Positions 12,451 to 20,258 are shown, counted from the stretch's first letter. The stretch: DNA of 22,805 nt from an uncultured Lachnospiraceae bacterium (GCA_910588895.1 CAJUSS010000051.1:1-22805), one strand, 5' to 3'. Made by a program: numbers and translations. The notes: generated by a model not told the origin, from the letters alone.

Positions 12451-13410
12451 CTATTCGTCGCTGGGGTTTAACTGAAGACCCAGTTCCTTTAACTTGTTCA
12501 GCACTTCCTCCAAGGACTTGCGCCCTAGATTGCGGACCTTCATCATATCCTCGGAAGTCCTGTTGCACAGCTCTTCCACCGTATTGATGCCGGCACGCTT
12601 CAAACAGTTGTAGGAACGGACAGAAAGCTCCAGTTCGTCGATGTTCATCTCTAAGACTTTTTCCTTTTCATTGTCCTCTTTCTCTACCATGATCTCTGCG
12701 GTCTTGGCATTTTCAGAAAGATCGATAAAAAGATTTAAGTGTTCGCTCAATACCTTCGCCGCCAGGCTGACTGCCTCGTCGGGCGCCAATGTACCGTTGG
12801 TAAAGACATCCAGTGTGAGCTTGTCATAATCCGTGACCTGCCCCACACGGGTATTCTCCACCGTCATGTTCACACGCTCCACCGGCGTATAGATGGAATC
12901 TACCGCGATCACTCCGATCGGGAGCTCCTCGCTCTTGTTCTTATCGGCGCTCACATAACCACGGCCTTTGGTGATGGTCAGCTCCATATAGAACTTGCTG
13001 TCCGGACCGCCGCTCAAGGTAGCGATCGGCTGATCCGGATTCATGATCTCGATATCCGCATCGGCCTGGACATCGGCGCCGGTGATCACGCCGTCTCCTT
13101 CGAACTCGATGTACGCGATCTTCGGTTCACTGGTATCACTGCTGTTTTTGATGGATAGACTCTTGATGTTCATGATGATCTCAGTCACATCTTCCTTGAC
13201 ACCGGGGATCGAGCTGAATTCATGCAGGACCCCATCGATCTTCACCTGACTGACCGCTGCACCCGGCAAGGAAGAAAGCATGATCCTTCTAAGAGAATTA
13301 CCTAGGGTAGTGCCGTAGCCTCTCTCCAAGGGCTCAACTACAAACTTTCCATATTTCTTATCTTCTGAAATTTCTGCAATTTCAATGTTTGGTTTCTCAA
13401 AATCGAACAC
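12451..13410 (-). CDS. rpoA: RNA polymerase alpha subunit
   Basis: A 319-aa alpha subunit, the assembly platform of RNA polymerase and target of activators. The N-terminal domain (about 1-230) contains PLERGYGTTLGNSLRRIMLSSLPGAAV; the C-terminal domain (about 250-315) contains DELELSVRSYNCLKRAGINT and MKVRNLGRKSLEEV, the part that binds UP elements. Length is normal. The start is GTG at 13410 with AAGGAGGGG upstream. It follows rpsD after 85 nt, as in most Firmicutes alpha operons. Confidence 0.98.
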   Translation of the reverse strand: MFDFEKPNIEIAEISEDKKYGKFVVEPLERGYGTTLGNSLRRIMLSSLPGAAVSQVKIDGVLHEFSSIPGVKEDVTEIIMNIKSLSIKNSSDTSEPKIAYIEFEGDGVITGADVQADADIEIMNPDQPIATLSGGPDSKFYMELTITKGRGYVSADKNKSEELPIGVIAVDSIYTPVERVNMTVENTRVGQVTDYDKLTLDVFTNGTLAPDEAVSLAAKVLSEHLNLFIDLSENAKTAEIMVEKEDNEKEKVLEMNIDELELSVRSYNCLKRAGINTVEELCNRTSEDMMKVRNLGRKSLEEVLNKLKELGLQLNPSDE

Positions 13411-13495
13411 TATTAGCCCCTCCTTTTAGGGTGATCATGCAGCAAATCTGCCACCGGCAGCTTTTCTGCATACTGAGGCATCAAAAACCTCTCGA

Positions 13496-14089
13496 TTATT
13501 TGGAGTACAACTCGACGATGAGCGTCTCGTTCACCGGAACATCGATCTCATCTCTGGTCGGCAGCTCCTTCACTACGCCCTTCAAGTTCTCCTGGTCAGC
13601 CTCCAGCCAGGCCGGGATCATACGTCCTGCTGTGACCTCTAAGATATCTTTATATCTCTGGGAAGACTTGCTCTTCTCCCTGATCTCGATCGTATCGCCG
13701 GCTTTCACACGATAAGACGGGATCTGCACGCGCTTGCCGTTCACCAGGATATGCTGATGATCCACGATCTGTCTCGCTTCTTTTCTGGTGCGGGCAAAGC
13801 CCATACGGAACACTACATTATCCAGCCTGGTCTCTAAGAGGATCATCAGGTTGGTACCTACCATGCCGTTCATCTTGGAAGCCTTCGCATAATAATTGCG
13901 GAAGGGCTTCTCTAAAACGCCGTAGATGAACTTCGCTTTCTGCTTCTCGCGCAGCTGCTGGCCATACTCGCTGAGCTTACGGTTTGCTCTCCTTAACTCT
14001 CTGTTCGATTTCTTATCGATCCCTAAATAGATCGGATCCATACCAAGGGATCTGCATCTTTTAAGAACAGGAACTCTATTAACTGCCAC
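13496..14089 (-). CDS. rpsD: 30S ribosomal protein S4
   Basis: A 197-aa S4, a primary 16S rRNA-binding protein. The N-terminus RVPVLKRCRSLGMDP lacks the four-cysteine zinc site, so this is the zinc-free form. The S4 RNA-binding domain runs at about 88-150 (RLDNVVFRMGFARTRKEARQ, HILVNGKRVQIPSYRVK). It starts at GTG with AGGAGG about 9 nt upstream. In many bacteria S4 represses its own operon by binding the leader mRNA; no such site could be confirmed here by eye. Confidence 0.97.
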   Translation of the reverse strand: MAVNRVPVLKRCRSLGMDPIYLGIDKKSNRELRRANRKLSEYGQQLREKQKAKFIYGVLEKPFRNYYAKASKMNGMVGTNLMILLETRLDNVVFRMGFARTRKEARQIVDHQHILVNGKRVQIPSYRVKAGDTIEIREKSKSSQRYKDILEVTAGRMIPAWLEADQENLKGVVKELPTRDEIDVPVNETLIVELYSK

Positions 14090-14106
14090 TTTTCTTTACC
14101 TCCTGA

Positions 14107-14508
14107 TCATACTCTTCTACGTTTTGGCGGACGGCATCCGTTGTGTGGTACCGGGGTCACGTCCTTGATACTGGTCACCTCTAATCCGCAGGCCTGTAAG
14201 GCGCGGATCGCTGCTTCACGCCCGGAACCCGGACCTTTTACCATAACGTCCACGGACTTCAATCCATGGATGAGAGCTGCCTTTGTTGCAGTTTCTGCGG
14301 CCATCTGAGCTGCATATGGAGTAGATTTTCTTGAACCTCTAAATCCCAGACCACCAGCACTTGCCCAAGATAAGGCGTTCCCCTGTGCATCCGTTAACGT
14401 TACGATGGTATTGTTAAAAGATGACTGGATGTGTGCTTGTCCGCGTTCAACGTTTTTCTTTACACGCTTTTTTGTCACTTTTTTAGCAGTGGACACTTTT
14501 TTAGCCAT
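14107..14508 (-). CDS. rpsK: 30S ribosomal protein S11
   Basis: A 133-aa S11 of the 30S platform. It shows the Lys-rich N-terminus, GQAHIQSSFNNTIVTLTD, SAGGLGFRGSRKSTPYAAQ, the KGPGSGREAAIRAL motif and the C-terminal TPVPHNGCRPPKRRRV. The Shine-Dalgarno is weak (AGGTT region, about 10 nt before the ATG). It follows rpsM after a spacer of about 105 nt that contains one dyad. Confidence 0.97.
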   Translation of the reverse strand: MAKKVSTAKKVTKKRVKKNVERGQAHIQSSFNNTIVTLTDAQGNALSWASAGGLGFRGSRKSTPYAAQMAAETATKAALIHGLKSVDVMVKGPGSGREAAIRALQACGLEVTSIKDVTPVPHNGCRPPKRRRV

Positions 14509-14536
14509 TTTAAACTAACCTACTTTCTGAATTTTC

Positions 14537-14572
14537 CAGATCTTATTCCTGTTTTTAAAACATACAGATCTG
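14537..14572 (-). repeat. Inverted repeat in the rpsM-rpsK spacer
   Basis: CAGATCT (14537-14543) and AGATCTG (14566-14572) can form a 7-bp stem with a 22-nt AT-rich loop. No T-run follows on the minus strand. The right copy is itself the palindrome CAGATCTG. Function unknown; possibly an RNA processing site. Confidence 0.35.
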
Positions 14573-14613
14573 ACCCTTTATGCTGCTTTTGTTGATACGT
14601 TCAAATGTTGCTA

Positions 14614-14982
14614 TCACTTCTTCTTGTTCGCAACGGTCTTCCTGGGGCCTTTACGGGTCCTGGCGTTCGTCTTGGTCTTCTGCCCGCGGACCGGAAGGCT
14701 CTTCCTGTGACGGATGCCGCGATAGCAGCCGATCTCCTGGAGACGCTTGATGTTCATCGCGATCTCTCTGCGCAGATCGCCTTCCACCACCTGGGTATCC
14801 GCGATCACTGCCGCCAGCTTCCTCACTTCATCATCGGTCAGATCCTTAACGCGGGTATCCGGATCTACACCAGCATCCTTGAGGATACGGTTGGAACTTG
14901 CTCTACCGATACCGTAGATGTAAGTCAGACCGATCTCAACACGTTTCTCTCTTGGCAAATCAACGCCTGCAATACGAGCCAT
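14614..14982 (-). CDS. rpsM: 30S ribosomal protein S13
   Basis: A 122-aa S13 of the 30S head, contacting the large subunit and P-site tRNA. Landmarks are MARIAGVDLPREKRVEIGLTYIYGIG, the RGIRHRKSLPVRGQKTKTNARTRKGPRKT motif and a basic C-terminus KKK. ATG preceded by AGGAGG. It lies 23 nt after rpmJ in the alpha operon. Confidence 0.98.
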   Translation of the reverse strand: MARIAGVDLPREKRVEIGLTYIYGIGRASSNRILKDAGVDPDTRVKDLTDDEVRKLAAVIADTQVVEGDLRREIAMNIKRLQEIGCYRGIRHRKSLPVRGQKTKTNARTRKGPRKTVANKKK

Positions 14983-15005
14983 CGTTTTTACTCCTCCTAA
15001 AATTT

Positions 15006-15119
15006 TTAACCTTGTCTCTGTTTGTGCTTCGGATTCTCACAGATCACTCTGATACTGCCTTTTCTCTTGATGATCTTGCACTTTTCGCAGATCGGTTTTA
15101 CAGAACTCCTAACCTTCAC
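15006..15119 (-). CDS. rpmJ: 50S ribosomal protein L36
   Basis: A 37-aa protein, MKVRSSVKPICEKCKIIKRK and onward, ending KHKQRQG. It is the zinc-binding form of L36: Cys11, Cys14, Cys27 and His32 make the site. It starts at GTG (15119) with AAAGGAGAG about 7 nt upstream. It is the first gene behind the promoter at 15160-15188 and precedes rpsM by 23 nt, the standard order infA-rpmJ-rpsM. Confidence 0.96.
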   Translation of the reverse strand: MKVRSSVKPICEKCKIIKRKGSIRVICENPKHKQRQG

Positions 15120-15134
15120 AGTAACTCTCCTTTC

Positions 15135-15146
15135 TGTTGGCCAACA
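15135..15146. promoter_or_regulatory. 12-bp perfect palindrome between promoter and rpmJ
   Basis: TGTTGGCCAACA lies roughly 7-18 nt downstream of the expected transcription start of the rpmJ promoter, a common operator position. The symmetry is seen directly; a binding protein is not known. Confidence 0.35.
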
Positions 15147-15159
15147 AAGTCGCTAAAAC

Positions 15160-15188
15160 ATTATACCAAAATACCCCAGCAAATGCAA
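15160..15188 (-). promoter_or_regulatory. Extended -10 promoter upstream of rpmJ
   Basis: Minus-strand TTGCAT (15188-15183), a 17-nt spacer and TATAAT (15165-15160), with TGG directly before the -10 (extended -10). It lies in the 117-nt gap between infA and rpmJ and can drive rpmJ-rpsM-rpsK-rpsD-rpoA-rplQ separately from the upstream spc genes. Confidence 0.8.
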
Positions 15189-15193
15189 GCGTT

Positions 15194-15234
15194 TTTTTGC
15201 CGGCCCCCCGGCCGCTGTCTGCAGCCTGGCTGCA
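15194..15234 (-). repeat. GC-rich inverted repeats after infA
   Basis: TGCAGCCTGGCTGCA (15220-15234) is a 7-1-7 perfect inverted repeat beginning 2 nt past the infA stop. A second GC-rich dyad of the type GCCGG-CCCC-CCGGC (about 15198-15212) follows. On the minus strand they are followed by AAAAAAA, not T, so they are not typical terminators for infA. They may mark the 3' end of the upstream transcript. Confidence 0.35.
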
Positions 15235-15236
15235 CT

Positions 15237-15455
15237 CTATTTATCTCTCCAAATGATCCTTCCTTTGGACAGATCATATGGCGACATCTCAAGAGTGACC
15301 TTGTCACCCGGTAATATGCGGATATAGTTCATACGCAGCTTTCCGCTGATATGGGCTAATACCTGGTGGCCATTCTCCAGTTCTACCTGGAACATGGCAT
15401 TAGGCAGTTTCTCTACCACTTTCCCCTCGATCTCGATCACATCTGCTTTAGACAT
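15237..15455 (-). CDS. infA: Translation initiation factor IF-1
   Basis: A 72-aa single OB-fold (S1-type) protein that binds the ribosomal A site during initiation. It has the family sequence MSKADVIEIEGKVVEKLPNA, NAMFQVELENGHQVLAHISGK, the RILPGDKV loop and the end GRIIWRDK. Length is exactly typical. The ATG overlaps the stop of the upstream KOW gene by 8 nt, so translation is likely coupled. GGAGG lies about 10 nt upstream. Confidence 0.98.
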   Translation of the reverse strand: MSKADVIEIEGKVVEKLPNAMFQVELENGHQVLAHISGKLRMNYIRILPGDKVTLEMSPYDLSKGRIIWRDK

Positions 15456-15771
15456 TCCTTCTATTCCTCCTTGCTGCCGAAGCTTCTCTTGACGCTTTCA
15501 GGACCTTTACGATCTCCTCATCGCTCACCGTTTCCGATCGTTCCAGCTTATGCTCCAGAGTCTCATCCTGCGGATACTGAAGCTGCACATGCTTTTTGTT
15601 TTTTCGTTTTGGCCGGGTGACGGTCCGGATATCTCCGTCCGTCAGGATAACATATTCCCCGGCATCCCTCATTATGACATAAAGCCGTCCCTTATCGCGG
15701 CCTGCCAGACTCTTGGCCAGGCATCCCGGCCGATAGCGATCCTTCTGATCCGGAACTTTCTCCCTGCTCAA
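15448..15771 (-). CDS. KOW-domain RNA-binding protein (L14e/L27e-like)
   Basis: A 107-aa protein from the TTG at 15771, chosen because AGGAGG stands 6 nt upstream. An in-frame ATG at 15843 has no ribosome binding site and would add 24 Arg-rich residues of doubtful reality. The core, GCLAKSLAGRDKGRLYVIMR followed by GEYVILTDGDIRTVTRPKRK, is a KOW-type beta-barrel seen in eukaryote-type L14e/L27e proteins and in a small family sitting between map and infA in Clostridia. The C-terminal third is charged and helical (EEIVKVLKASREASAARRNRR). It overlaps infA by 8 nt. A ribosome-associated RNA-binding role is inferred from domain and location. Confidence 0.85.
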   Translation of the reverse strand: MSREKVPDQKDRYRPGCLAKSLAGRDKGRLYVIMRDAGEYVILTDGDIRTVTRPKRKNKKHVQLQYPQDETLEHKLERSETVSDEEIVKVLKASREASAARRNRRNV

Positions 15772-15875
15772 CTCATGCCTCCTGTCCTCCGTAAGGTCGG
15801 CTGCACGCCCCCGTCTCCTCCTGTCCACGCTGCCTCGTTCCATCGTCCGCAGCAGCCTGCGTGACAGGCACGCTC

Positions 15876-16628
15876 CTATCCGGCCAGAGATAAGATCTCC
15901 GGTTCCCCATCTGTGATCAGGATCGTGTTCTCATAATGGGCGGAAAGAGAGCCGTCATCCGTTACCACCGTCCAGTCATTGTCCAGCCATACCACATCGT
16001 AGCGGCCCGCATTGATCATCGGCTCTATGGCCAGGGTCATGCCCGGTCTTAAAAGGATGCCTCGCTTTTTCTGAGAAAAATTCGGCACCTCCGGATCCTC
16101 GTGGAGGCGGGCGCCGATCCCGTGGCCCACCAGATCCCGGACCACTCCATATCCGAAGCTCTCCGCGTACCGCTGGATCGCAGCAGAGATATCATTTAAA
16201 TGATTTCCAGCTTTTGCAGATCTAATCCCTTCAAAGAAACATTGCCTTGTCACATCGATCAAAGTCTGTGCCTCCGCTGCGATCTGGCCGATCCCATGGG
16301 TCCTGGCCGCGTCGGAATGATATCCCTTGTAGATCACGCCTGCGTCCAGGCTGACGATGTCCCCTTCCTGCAGGATCCTTTTCCGGTCGGGGATCCCATG
16401 GACCACCTCATCGTTCACCGACACACAGATCGAAGCCGGGAACCCGTTATAATCTTTAAAGGAAGGGATACAGCCATACCCACGGATCAGACGCTCCCCC
16501 AGCTTATCCACCTCCCAGGTAGACATGCCGGGCTTTAACGCCTCCCCCAGCTCCTTATGGACGCGGGCAAGTATCTTGCCCGCCTCCCGCATCCGTTCGA
16601 TCTCTTTCTTCGATTTAATGGATACCAT
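15876..16628 (-). CDS. map: Methionine aminopeptidase, type I
   Basis: A 250-aa enzyme that removes the initiator methionine from nascent proteins. The two-metal site is complete: Asp95 (SLDAGV), Asp106 (HSDAAR), His169 (VGHGIG), Glu202 (AIEPM) and Glu233 (HYENT), with substrate-binding His78 (VVHGIP). Length is normal for type I. The ATG is 2 nt past the adk stop, with AGGGG overlapping that stop, so the two are translationally coupled. No N-terminal zinc-finger extension is present. Confidence 0.97.
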   Translation of the reverse strand: MVSIKSKKEIERMREAGKILARVHKELGEALKPGMSTWEVDKLGERLIRGYGCIPSFKDYNGFPASICVSVNDEVVHGIPDRKRILQEGDIVSLDAGVIYKGYHSDAARTHGIGQIAAEAQTLIDVTRQCFFEGIRSAKAGNHLNDISAAIQRYAESFGYGVVRDLVGHGIGARLHEDPEVPNFSQKKRGILLRPGMTLAIEPMINAGRYDVVWLDNDWTVVTDDGSLSAHYENTILITDGEPEILSLAG

Positions 16629-16630
16629 CT

Positions 16631-17275
16631 TTATGCCCCTAAGATCTTCACGATATCCTGGAAGACCTTCTCCATATCCTGGGTCCCATCCACCTCTGCC
16701 AGAACGCCTTCCTTCTTATAATAGTCGATCAGCGGCTGGGTCTGGTCATGATAAACGGTCAGGCGCTTCTGCACGGTCTCCGCCTTGTCATCGTCCCGAA
16801 GGACCAGGCTCTCGCCGCAGGTATCGCAGACACCTTCCTGCTTCGGCGCATTGAACTGGATATGATAGGTCGCGCCGCAGCCTAAGCATGCGCGGCGGCC
16901 GGACATACGGTTTACGATGTTCTCGTCCGGCACATCCACATCCACCGCATAGTCGATCTTCTCCCCACGCTCCTTTAAGGCCGCGGTCAGGCTCTCTGCC
17001 TGTGGGATCGTTCTGGGAAAACCGTCCAGCACATAGCCGTTCTTGCTGTCATCCTGGGATATCCGATCCAGCAGCATCCCGATCGTCACCTCATCCGGCA
17101 CCAGCTGGCCCTGGTCCATATAGGACTTCGCCTTTAAGCCCAGCTCCGTCCCGGCTTTGATGTTCGCCCGGAAGATATCTCCCGTAGAGATGTGGGGGAT
17201 CTGGTACTTCTTTGCGATCTTCTTTGCCTGGGTCCCTTTTCCTGCTCCTGGCGCTCCTAACATGATCAATCTCAT
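16631..17275 (-). CDS. adk: Adenylate kinase
   Basis: A 214-aa enzyme interconverting ATP + AMP and 2 ADP. The P-loop is GAPGAGKGT (7-15), the AMP-binding segment is STGDIFRANI (30-39), and DGFPRT (84-89) is present. The LID carries a zinc site, Cys130/Cys133/Cys150/Cys153 (CLGC and CDTC), typical of Gram-positives. The start is the ATG at 17275 with AAGGAGG about 7 nt upstream; the frame stays open for 34 codons further, but that part overlaps the hairpins behind secY and lacks family similarity. Confidence 0.98.
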   Translation of the reverse strand: MRLIMLGAPGAGKGTQAKKIAKKYQIPHISTGDIFRANIKAGTELGLKAKSYMDQGQLVPDEVTIGMLLDRISQDDSKNGYVLDGFPRTIPQAESLTAALKERGEKIDYAVDVDVPDENIVNRMSGRRACLGCGATYHIQFNAPKQEGVCDTCGESLVLRDDDKAETVQKRLTVYHDQTQPLIDYYKKEGVLAEVDGTQDMEKVFQDIVKILGA

Positions 17276-17300
17276 TCTTACGTCCTCCTTATACTCCAAA

Positions 17301-17324
17301 AGCACTCTCTGGATCGAGAGTGCT
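17301..17324 (-). terminator. Hairpin between secY and adk (possible weak terminator or attenuator)
   Basis: A 9-bp perfect stem (AGCACTCTC with GAGAGTGCT) on a 6-nt loop is followed on the minus strand by TTTT, about 26 nt before the adk start. The short T-run suggests partial termination or mRNA processing rather than a full stop. Confidence 0.5.
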
Positions 17325-17339
17325 CGACATACCTCGGTT

Positions 17340-17371
17340 TGCAGAAAAACTGCCGGAGCAGGTTTTCTGCA
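17340..17371 (-). repeat. Second hairpin directly after secY
   Basis: TGCAGAAAA pairs with TTTTCTGCA and, inside a single mismatch, CTGC pairs with GCAG around a 4-nt loop, so nearly all 32 nt are in the stem. It starts 6 nt past the secY stop. On the minus strand the right arm contains TTTTT. With the hairpin at 17301-17324 it makes a tandem structure in an otherwise tightly packed operon. Confidence 0.5.
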
Positions 17372-17376
17372 TTCCA

Positions 17377-18690
17377 TCAGTCATTTAAGAATCCCTTGTA
17401 ATTCCGTACAAGCATCTTGGACTCGATAGACTTGATCGTCTCCAGCACAACGCTGACGATGATGATCAGGGAGGTCCCCGAGAAGGAGATCCGGCTCACA
17501 TTGAACAGACCGGAAAACGCGATGGGGAGGACCGCCACAACGGTCAGAGCGACCGCACCAATGAAGACGATATAGTTCAAGATCTTATCCAGGTAATCGG
17601 AAGTAGGCTTGCCCGGCCGGATGCCGGGGATGAAGCCGCCCTGCTTCTTCATATTGTTCGCCACCTCCAGCGGGTTAAAGGAGATCGACGTATAGAAATA
17701 TGCAAATAGGATCAGCAGCGCGATATAGATCACAAGCCCTACCGAATACACAGGACGTTCCGGTACCAGCCAGTTGGAAGTGCTTAAGACCGCTAAGATC
17801 TTTCCGATCACAGTACCGTCATCCACGCCGATGAACTGCCCGATGATGACCGGGAAGGACATGATCGATGATGCAAAGATCACCGGCATGACCCCGGCTG
17901 TATTGACCTTCAACGGGATATGGGAGGACTGGCCTCCGACCATCTTACGGCCCTGCATCTTCTTGGAATACTGGACCGGGATCCTTCTCTCCGCATCGTT
18001 TAAAATGATGACATACACCACCATCGCCACGATGATCGCAAGGATGATGAGCGCGGAGACCACTGCCACCGGCACCTTCTTCCCCCGGATAAAACGGGTG
18101 AACAAAGTAACACCGTCATTGGGAACGCTGGAGATGATGTTGAACAGCAGAACGATAGAGATACCGTTCCCCACCCCTTTCTCCGTGATCCGCTCACCGA
18201 TCCACATCAGGAAAGCGCTGCCGGCTGTCATACAGCTGACGGCTACGATGATGCTCCACAGGTTATAGTCGATCAGGAAGCCCTGCCGGCCAAAACCGAT
18301 CGACATAGCCGAGCTCTGTAAGAGCGCCAAAGCCACCGTCACATAACGGGTATACTCCAGGATCTTCCGTCTCCCGTCCTCGCCTTCTTTCTGCATCTCT
18401 TCCAGCTTCGGGATCGCGATCGTCAACAGCTGCATGATGATGGAGGAGGTGATGTACGGTGTGATGCTCAGTGCCAGGATCGACATGTTCTCGAAGGAGC
18501 TGCCGGTCACTGCATTGAGGAACCCAAGGGCATCCCCTGCCTGATCGAAAAACTGCTTCAGATAAGTAGGGTTGACACCTGGGGTAGGGAGCTGAGAACC
18601 AAACCGGATCACGACCAGCATCATGAAGGTGTAAAGAAGACCGTTACGGATCTCCTTCACCTTAAATGCGTTACGGATCGTTTGAAACAT
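17377..18690 (-). CDS. secY: Protein translocase subunit SecY
   Basis: A 437-aa channel-forming subunit of the Sec translocon. About ten hydrophobic segments are visible. The N-terminal FQTIRNAFKVKEIRNGLLYTFMMLVVIRFGSQLPTPG, the GNGISIVLLFNIIS block, the cytoplasmic loop RRIPVQYSKKMQGRKMVGGQSSHIPLKVN and the C-terminal MLVRNYKGFLND match the family. Length is normal. Its ATG follows the rplO stop by 1 nt (TGA-T-ATG), with GAGGTGAT as ribosome binding site. Confidence 0.98.
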   Translation of the reverse strand: MFQTIRNAFKVKEIRNGLLYTFMMLVVIRFGSQLPTPGVNPTYLKQFFDQAGDALGFLNAVTGSSFENMSILALSITPYITSSIIMQLLTIAIPKLEEMQKEGEDGRRKILEYTRYVTVALALLQSSAMSIGFGRQGFLIDYNLWSIIVAVSCMTAGSAFLMWIGERITEKGVGNGISIVLLFNIISSVPNDGVTLFTRFIRGKKVPVAVVSALIILAIIVAMVVYVIILNDAERRIPVQYSKKMQGRKMVGGQSSHIPLKVNTAGVMPVIFASSIMSFPVIIGQFIGVDDGTVIGKILAVLSTSNWLVPERPVYSVGLVIYIALLILFAYFYTSISFNPLEVANNMKKQGGFIPGIRPGKPTSDYLDKILNYIVFIGAVALTVVAVLPIAFSGLFNVSRISFSGTSLIIIVSVVLETIKSIESKMLVRNYKGFLND

Positions 18691-18691
18691 A

Positions 18692-19132
18692 TCATATCAC
18701 CTCGCAGGTTCCACCTAAAGCCTCGATCTTCGTTTTTGCGCCTTCGCTGAAGGCATTTACCTTAACGGTCAGCTTTTTGGTCAATTCGCCGTTTCCAAGG
18801 ACCTTCACACCATCATGCACATCTTTGATGATGCCGTTTTCCAGCAGCATCTCGATCGTCACGACCGTGCCGTCATCAAACTGCTCCAGCTTGCTGACGT
18901 TGAAGCTTACGATCGTCTTGGAATTACGGTTGGTGAACCCTCTCTTCGGTATACGTCTGTATAATGGCATCTGGCCGCCTTCAAAACCAGGCCTTGGTGC
19001 GCCGGAACGAGCCTTCTGGCCCTTATGGCCCTTGCCGGCTGTCTTGCCGTTGCCGGATCCATGCCCACGGCCTCTTCTGAAATTGTCGCTGTGCTTGGAA
19101 CCTTCCGCAGGCTTTAAATTATATAATTCCAT
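18692..19132 (-). CDS. rplO: 50S ribosomal protein L15
   Basis: A 146-aa L15, a late-assembly protein of the large subunit. MELYNLKPAEGSKHSDNFRRGRGHGSGNGKTAGKGHKGQKAR is the expected glycine-rich basic N-terminus, followed by GFEGGQMPLYRRIPKRGF. The C-terminal LTVKVNAFSEGAKTKIEALG is typical. ATG with AAGGGGTG upstream; it ends 1 nt before secY. Confidence 0.97.
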   Translation of the reverse strand: MELYNLKPAEGSKHSDNFRRGRGHGSGNGKTAGKGHKGQKARSGAPRPGFEGGQMPLYRRIPKRGFTNRNSKTIVSFNVSKLEQFDDGTVVTIEMLLENGIIKDVHDGVKVLGNGELTKKLTVKVNAFSEGAKTKIEALGGTCEVI

Positions 19133-19147
19133 GTCTGCACCCCTTTC

Positions 19148-19330
19148 TTAGATCTCCTCCACTTTTACCAAGTGGCGGACATTTTGGATCATACCTCTAA
19201 CAGCGCCGTTATCCGGTAACTCAACTGTCTTGTGCATCTTCTTTAAGCCAAGGGCCTTGACAGTCGCTCTCTGCTTGGGGATAGCACCGATAGGGGATTT
19301 TACTAATGTGATCCTCAACTTCTCTGCCAT
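19148..19330 (-). CDS. rpmD: 50S ribosomal protein L30
   Basis: A 60-aa bacterial-type L30. LRITLVKSPIGAIPKQRATV and the ALGLKKMHKTVELPDNGAVRGMI block are diagnostic, followed by QNVRHLVKVEEI. ATG preceded by AGGAGG; 12 nt after rpsE and 15 nt before rplO. Confidence 0.97.
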   Translation of the reverse strand: MAEKLRITLVKSPIGAIPKQRATVKALGLKKMHKTVELPDNGAVRGMIQNVRHLVKVEEI

Positions 19331-19342
19331 TTTCTTATCCTC

Positions 19343-19855
19343 CTATTCGCCTAAGATGTCTTCCACAGATCTGCCCCGCAGCCTTGCGACCTCCTCCGGG
19401 GTCTTTAATGAGGTCAGCCCCTGCAGCGTAGCCAAAACTACGTTGGTCTTATTGTTGGATCCTAATGATTTGGTACGGATGTTCTGGATACCTGCCAGCT
19501 CCACCACCGCACGGACCGGACCGCCCGCGATGATACCGGTACCTTCGGGAGCCCTCTTTAAGAGCACGTTGGCACTCCCGAACTTTCCGAAGAAATCATG
19601 GGGGATACTATTGTTATCATCTCTGGGGATCTCCACCAGGTTCTTGGCAGCTGCCTCTTTTCCCTTACGGATCGCCTCCGGGACCTCGCCGGCCTTTCCT
19701 AATCCAGCACCTACGTGCCCGTTGCCGTCGCCAACTACTACCAGAGCGGAAAATCTCATGGTACGTCCGCCTTTTACGGTCTTGCTGACTCTTTTGATCG
19801 CCACGACTCTGTCTGTGAGCTCTAACTGACTGGCATCAATGATCGTACGTTTCAT
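19343..19855 (-). CDS. rpsE: 30S ribosomal protein S5
   Basis: A 170-aa S5, important for decoding fidelity. The double-stranded RNA-binding N-domain contains LELTDRVVAIKRVSKTVKGGR and RMRFSALVVVGDGNGHVGAGLGKA-type sequence (here TMRFSALVVVGDGNGHVG). The C-domain has GTGIIAGGPVRAVVELAGI and KSLGSNNKTNVVLATLQGL. Length is normal. ATG with GAGGAG upstream. Confidence 0.97.
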   Translation of the reverse strand: MKRTIIDASQLELTDRVVAIKRVSKTVKGGRTMRFSALVVVGDGNGHVGAGLGKAGEVPEAIRKGKEAAAKNLVEIPRDDNNSIPHDFFGKFGSANVLLKRAPEGTGIIAGGPVRAVVELAGIQNIRTKSLGSNNKTNVVLATLQGLTSLKTPEEVARLRGRSVEDILGE

Positions 19856-19872
19856 GCCTGTTCTCCTCTCTA

Positions 19873-20241
19873 CTAGAATTTCAGACCAGCCTCACGGGCT
19901 GCATCTGCTAATGCCTGGACTTTTCCGTGATAGATGAAACCGCCTCTGTCGAACACGACTTCCTCGATCCCTTTTTCTAATGCTCTCTTCGCGATCACCG
20001 TCCCCACATGGGCTGCGGCCTCCACGTCATTGGTCTTCTTAAGCTCTGCTCTTACCGCCTTTTCTACGGTGGATGCAGCAACTAAAGTATGGCCAACAGT
20101 GTCGTCGATGATCTGCGCATACATATGATCGTTACTTCTGAACACTGCCAGGCGCGGTCTTGCTGCAGTACCTGCAAAACGGTTACGCTGTCTCATGTGC
20201 TTCTTAACACGGATCTTACTTCTTGACTGTTTGCTAACCAT
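19873..20241 (-). CDS. rplR: 50S ribosomal protein L18
   Basis: A 122-aa 5S rRNA-binding protein. Landmarks are MVSKQSRSKIRVKKHMRQRNRFAGTAARPRLAVFRSNDHMYAQIID, then VIAKRALEKGIEEVVFDRGGFIYHGKVQALADAAREAGL. The ATG at 20241 is chosen with GAGGAG about 9 nt upstream; an in-frame GTG two codons earlier is too close to that site. Confidence 0.97.
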   Translation of the reverse strand: MVSKQSRSKIRVKKHMRQRNRFAGTAARPRLAVFRSNDHMYAQIIDDTVGHTLVAASTVEKAVRAELKKTNDVEAAAHVGTVIAKRALEKGIEEVVFDRGGFIYHGKVQALADAAREAGLKF

Positions 20242-20258
20242 CCTCACACTCTCCTCAC

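Noticed and set aside
15772..15843. N-terminal extension of the KOW protein to an ATG at 15843
   Set aside because: No Shine-Dalgarno before that ATG and an Arg-rich sequence without family similarity, while the TTG at 15771 has AGGAGG at ideal spacing.
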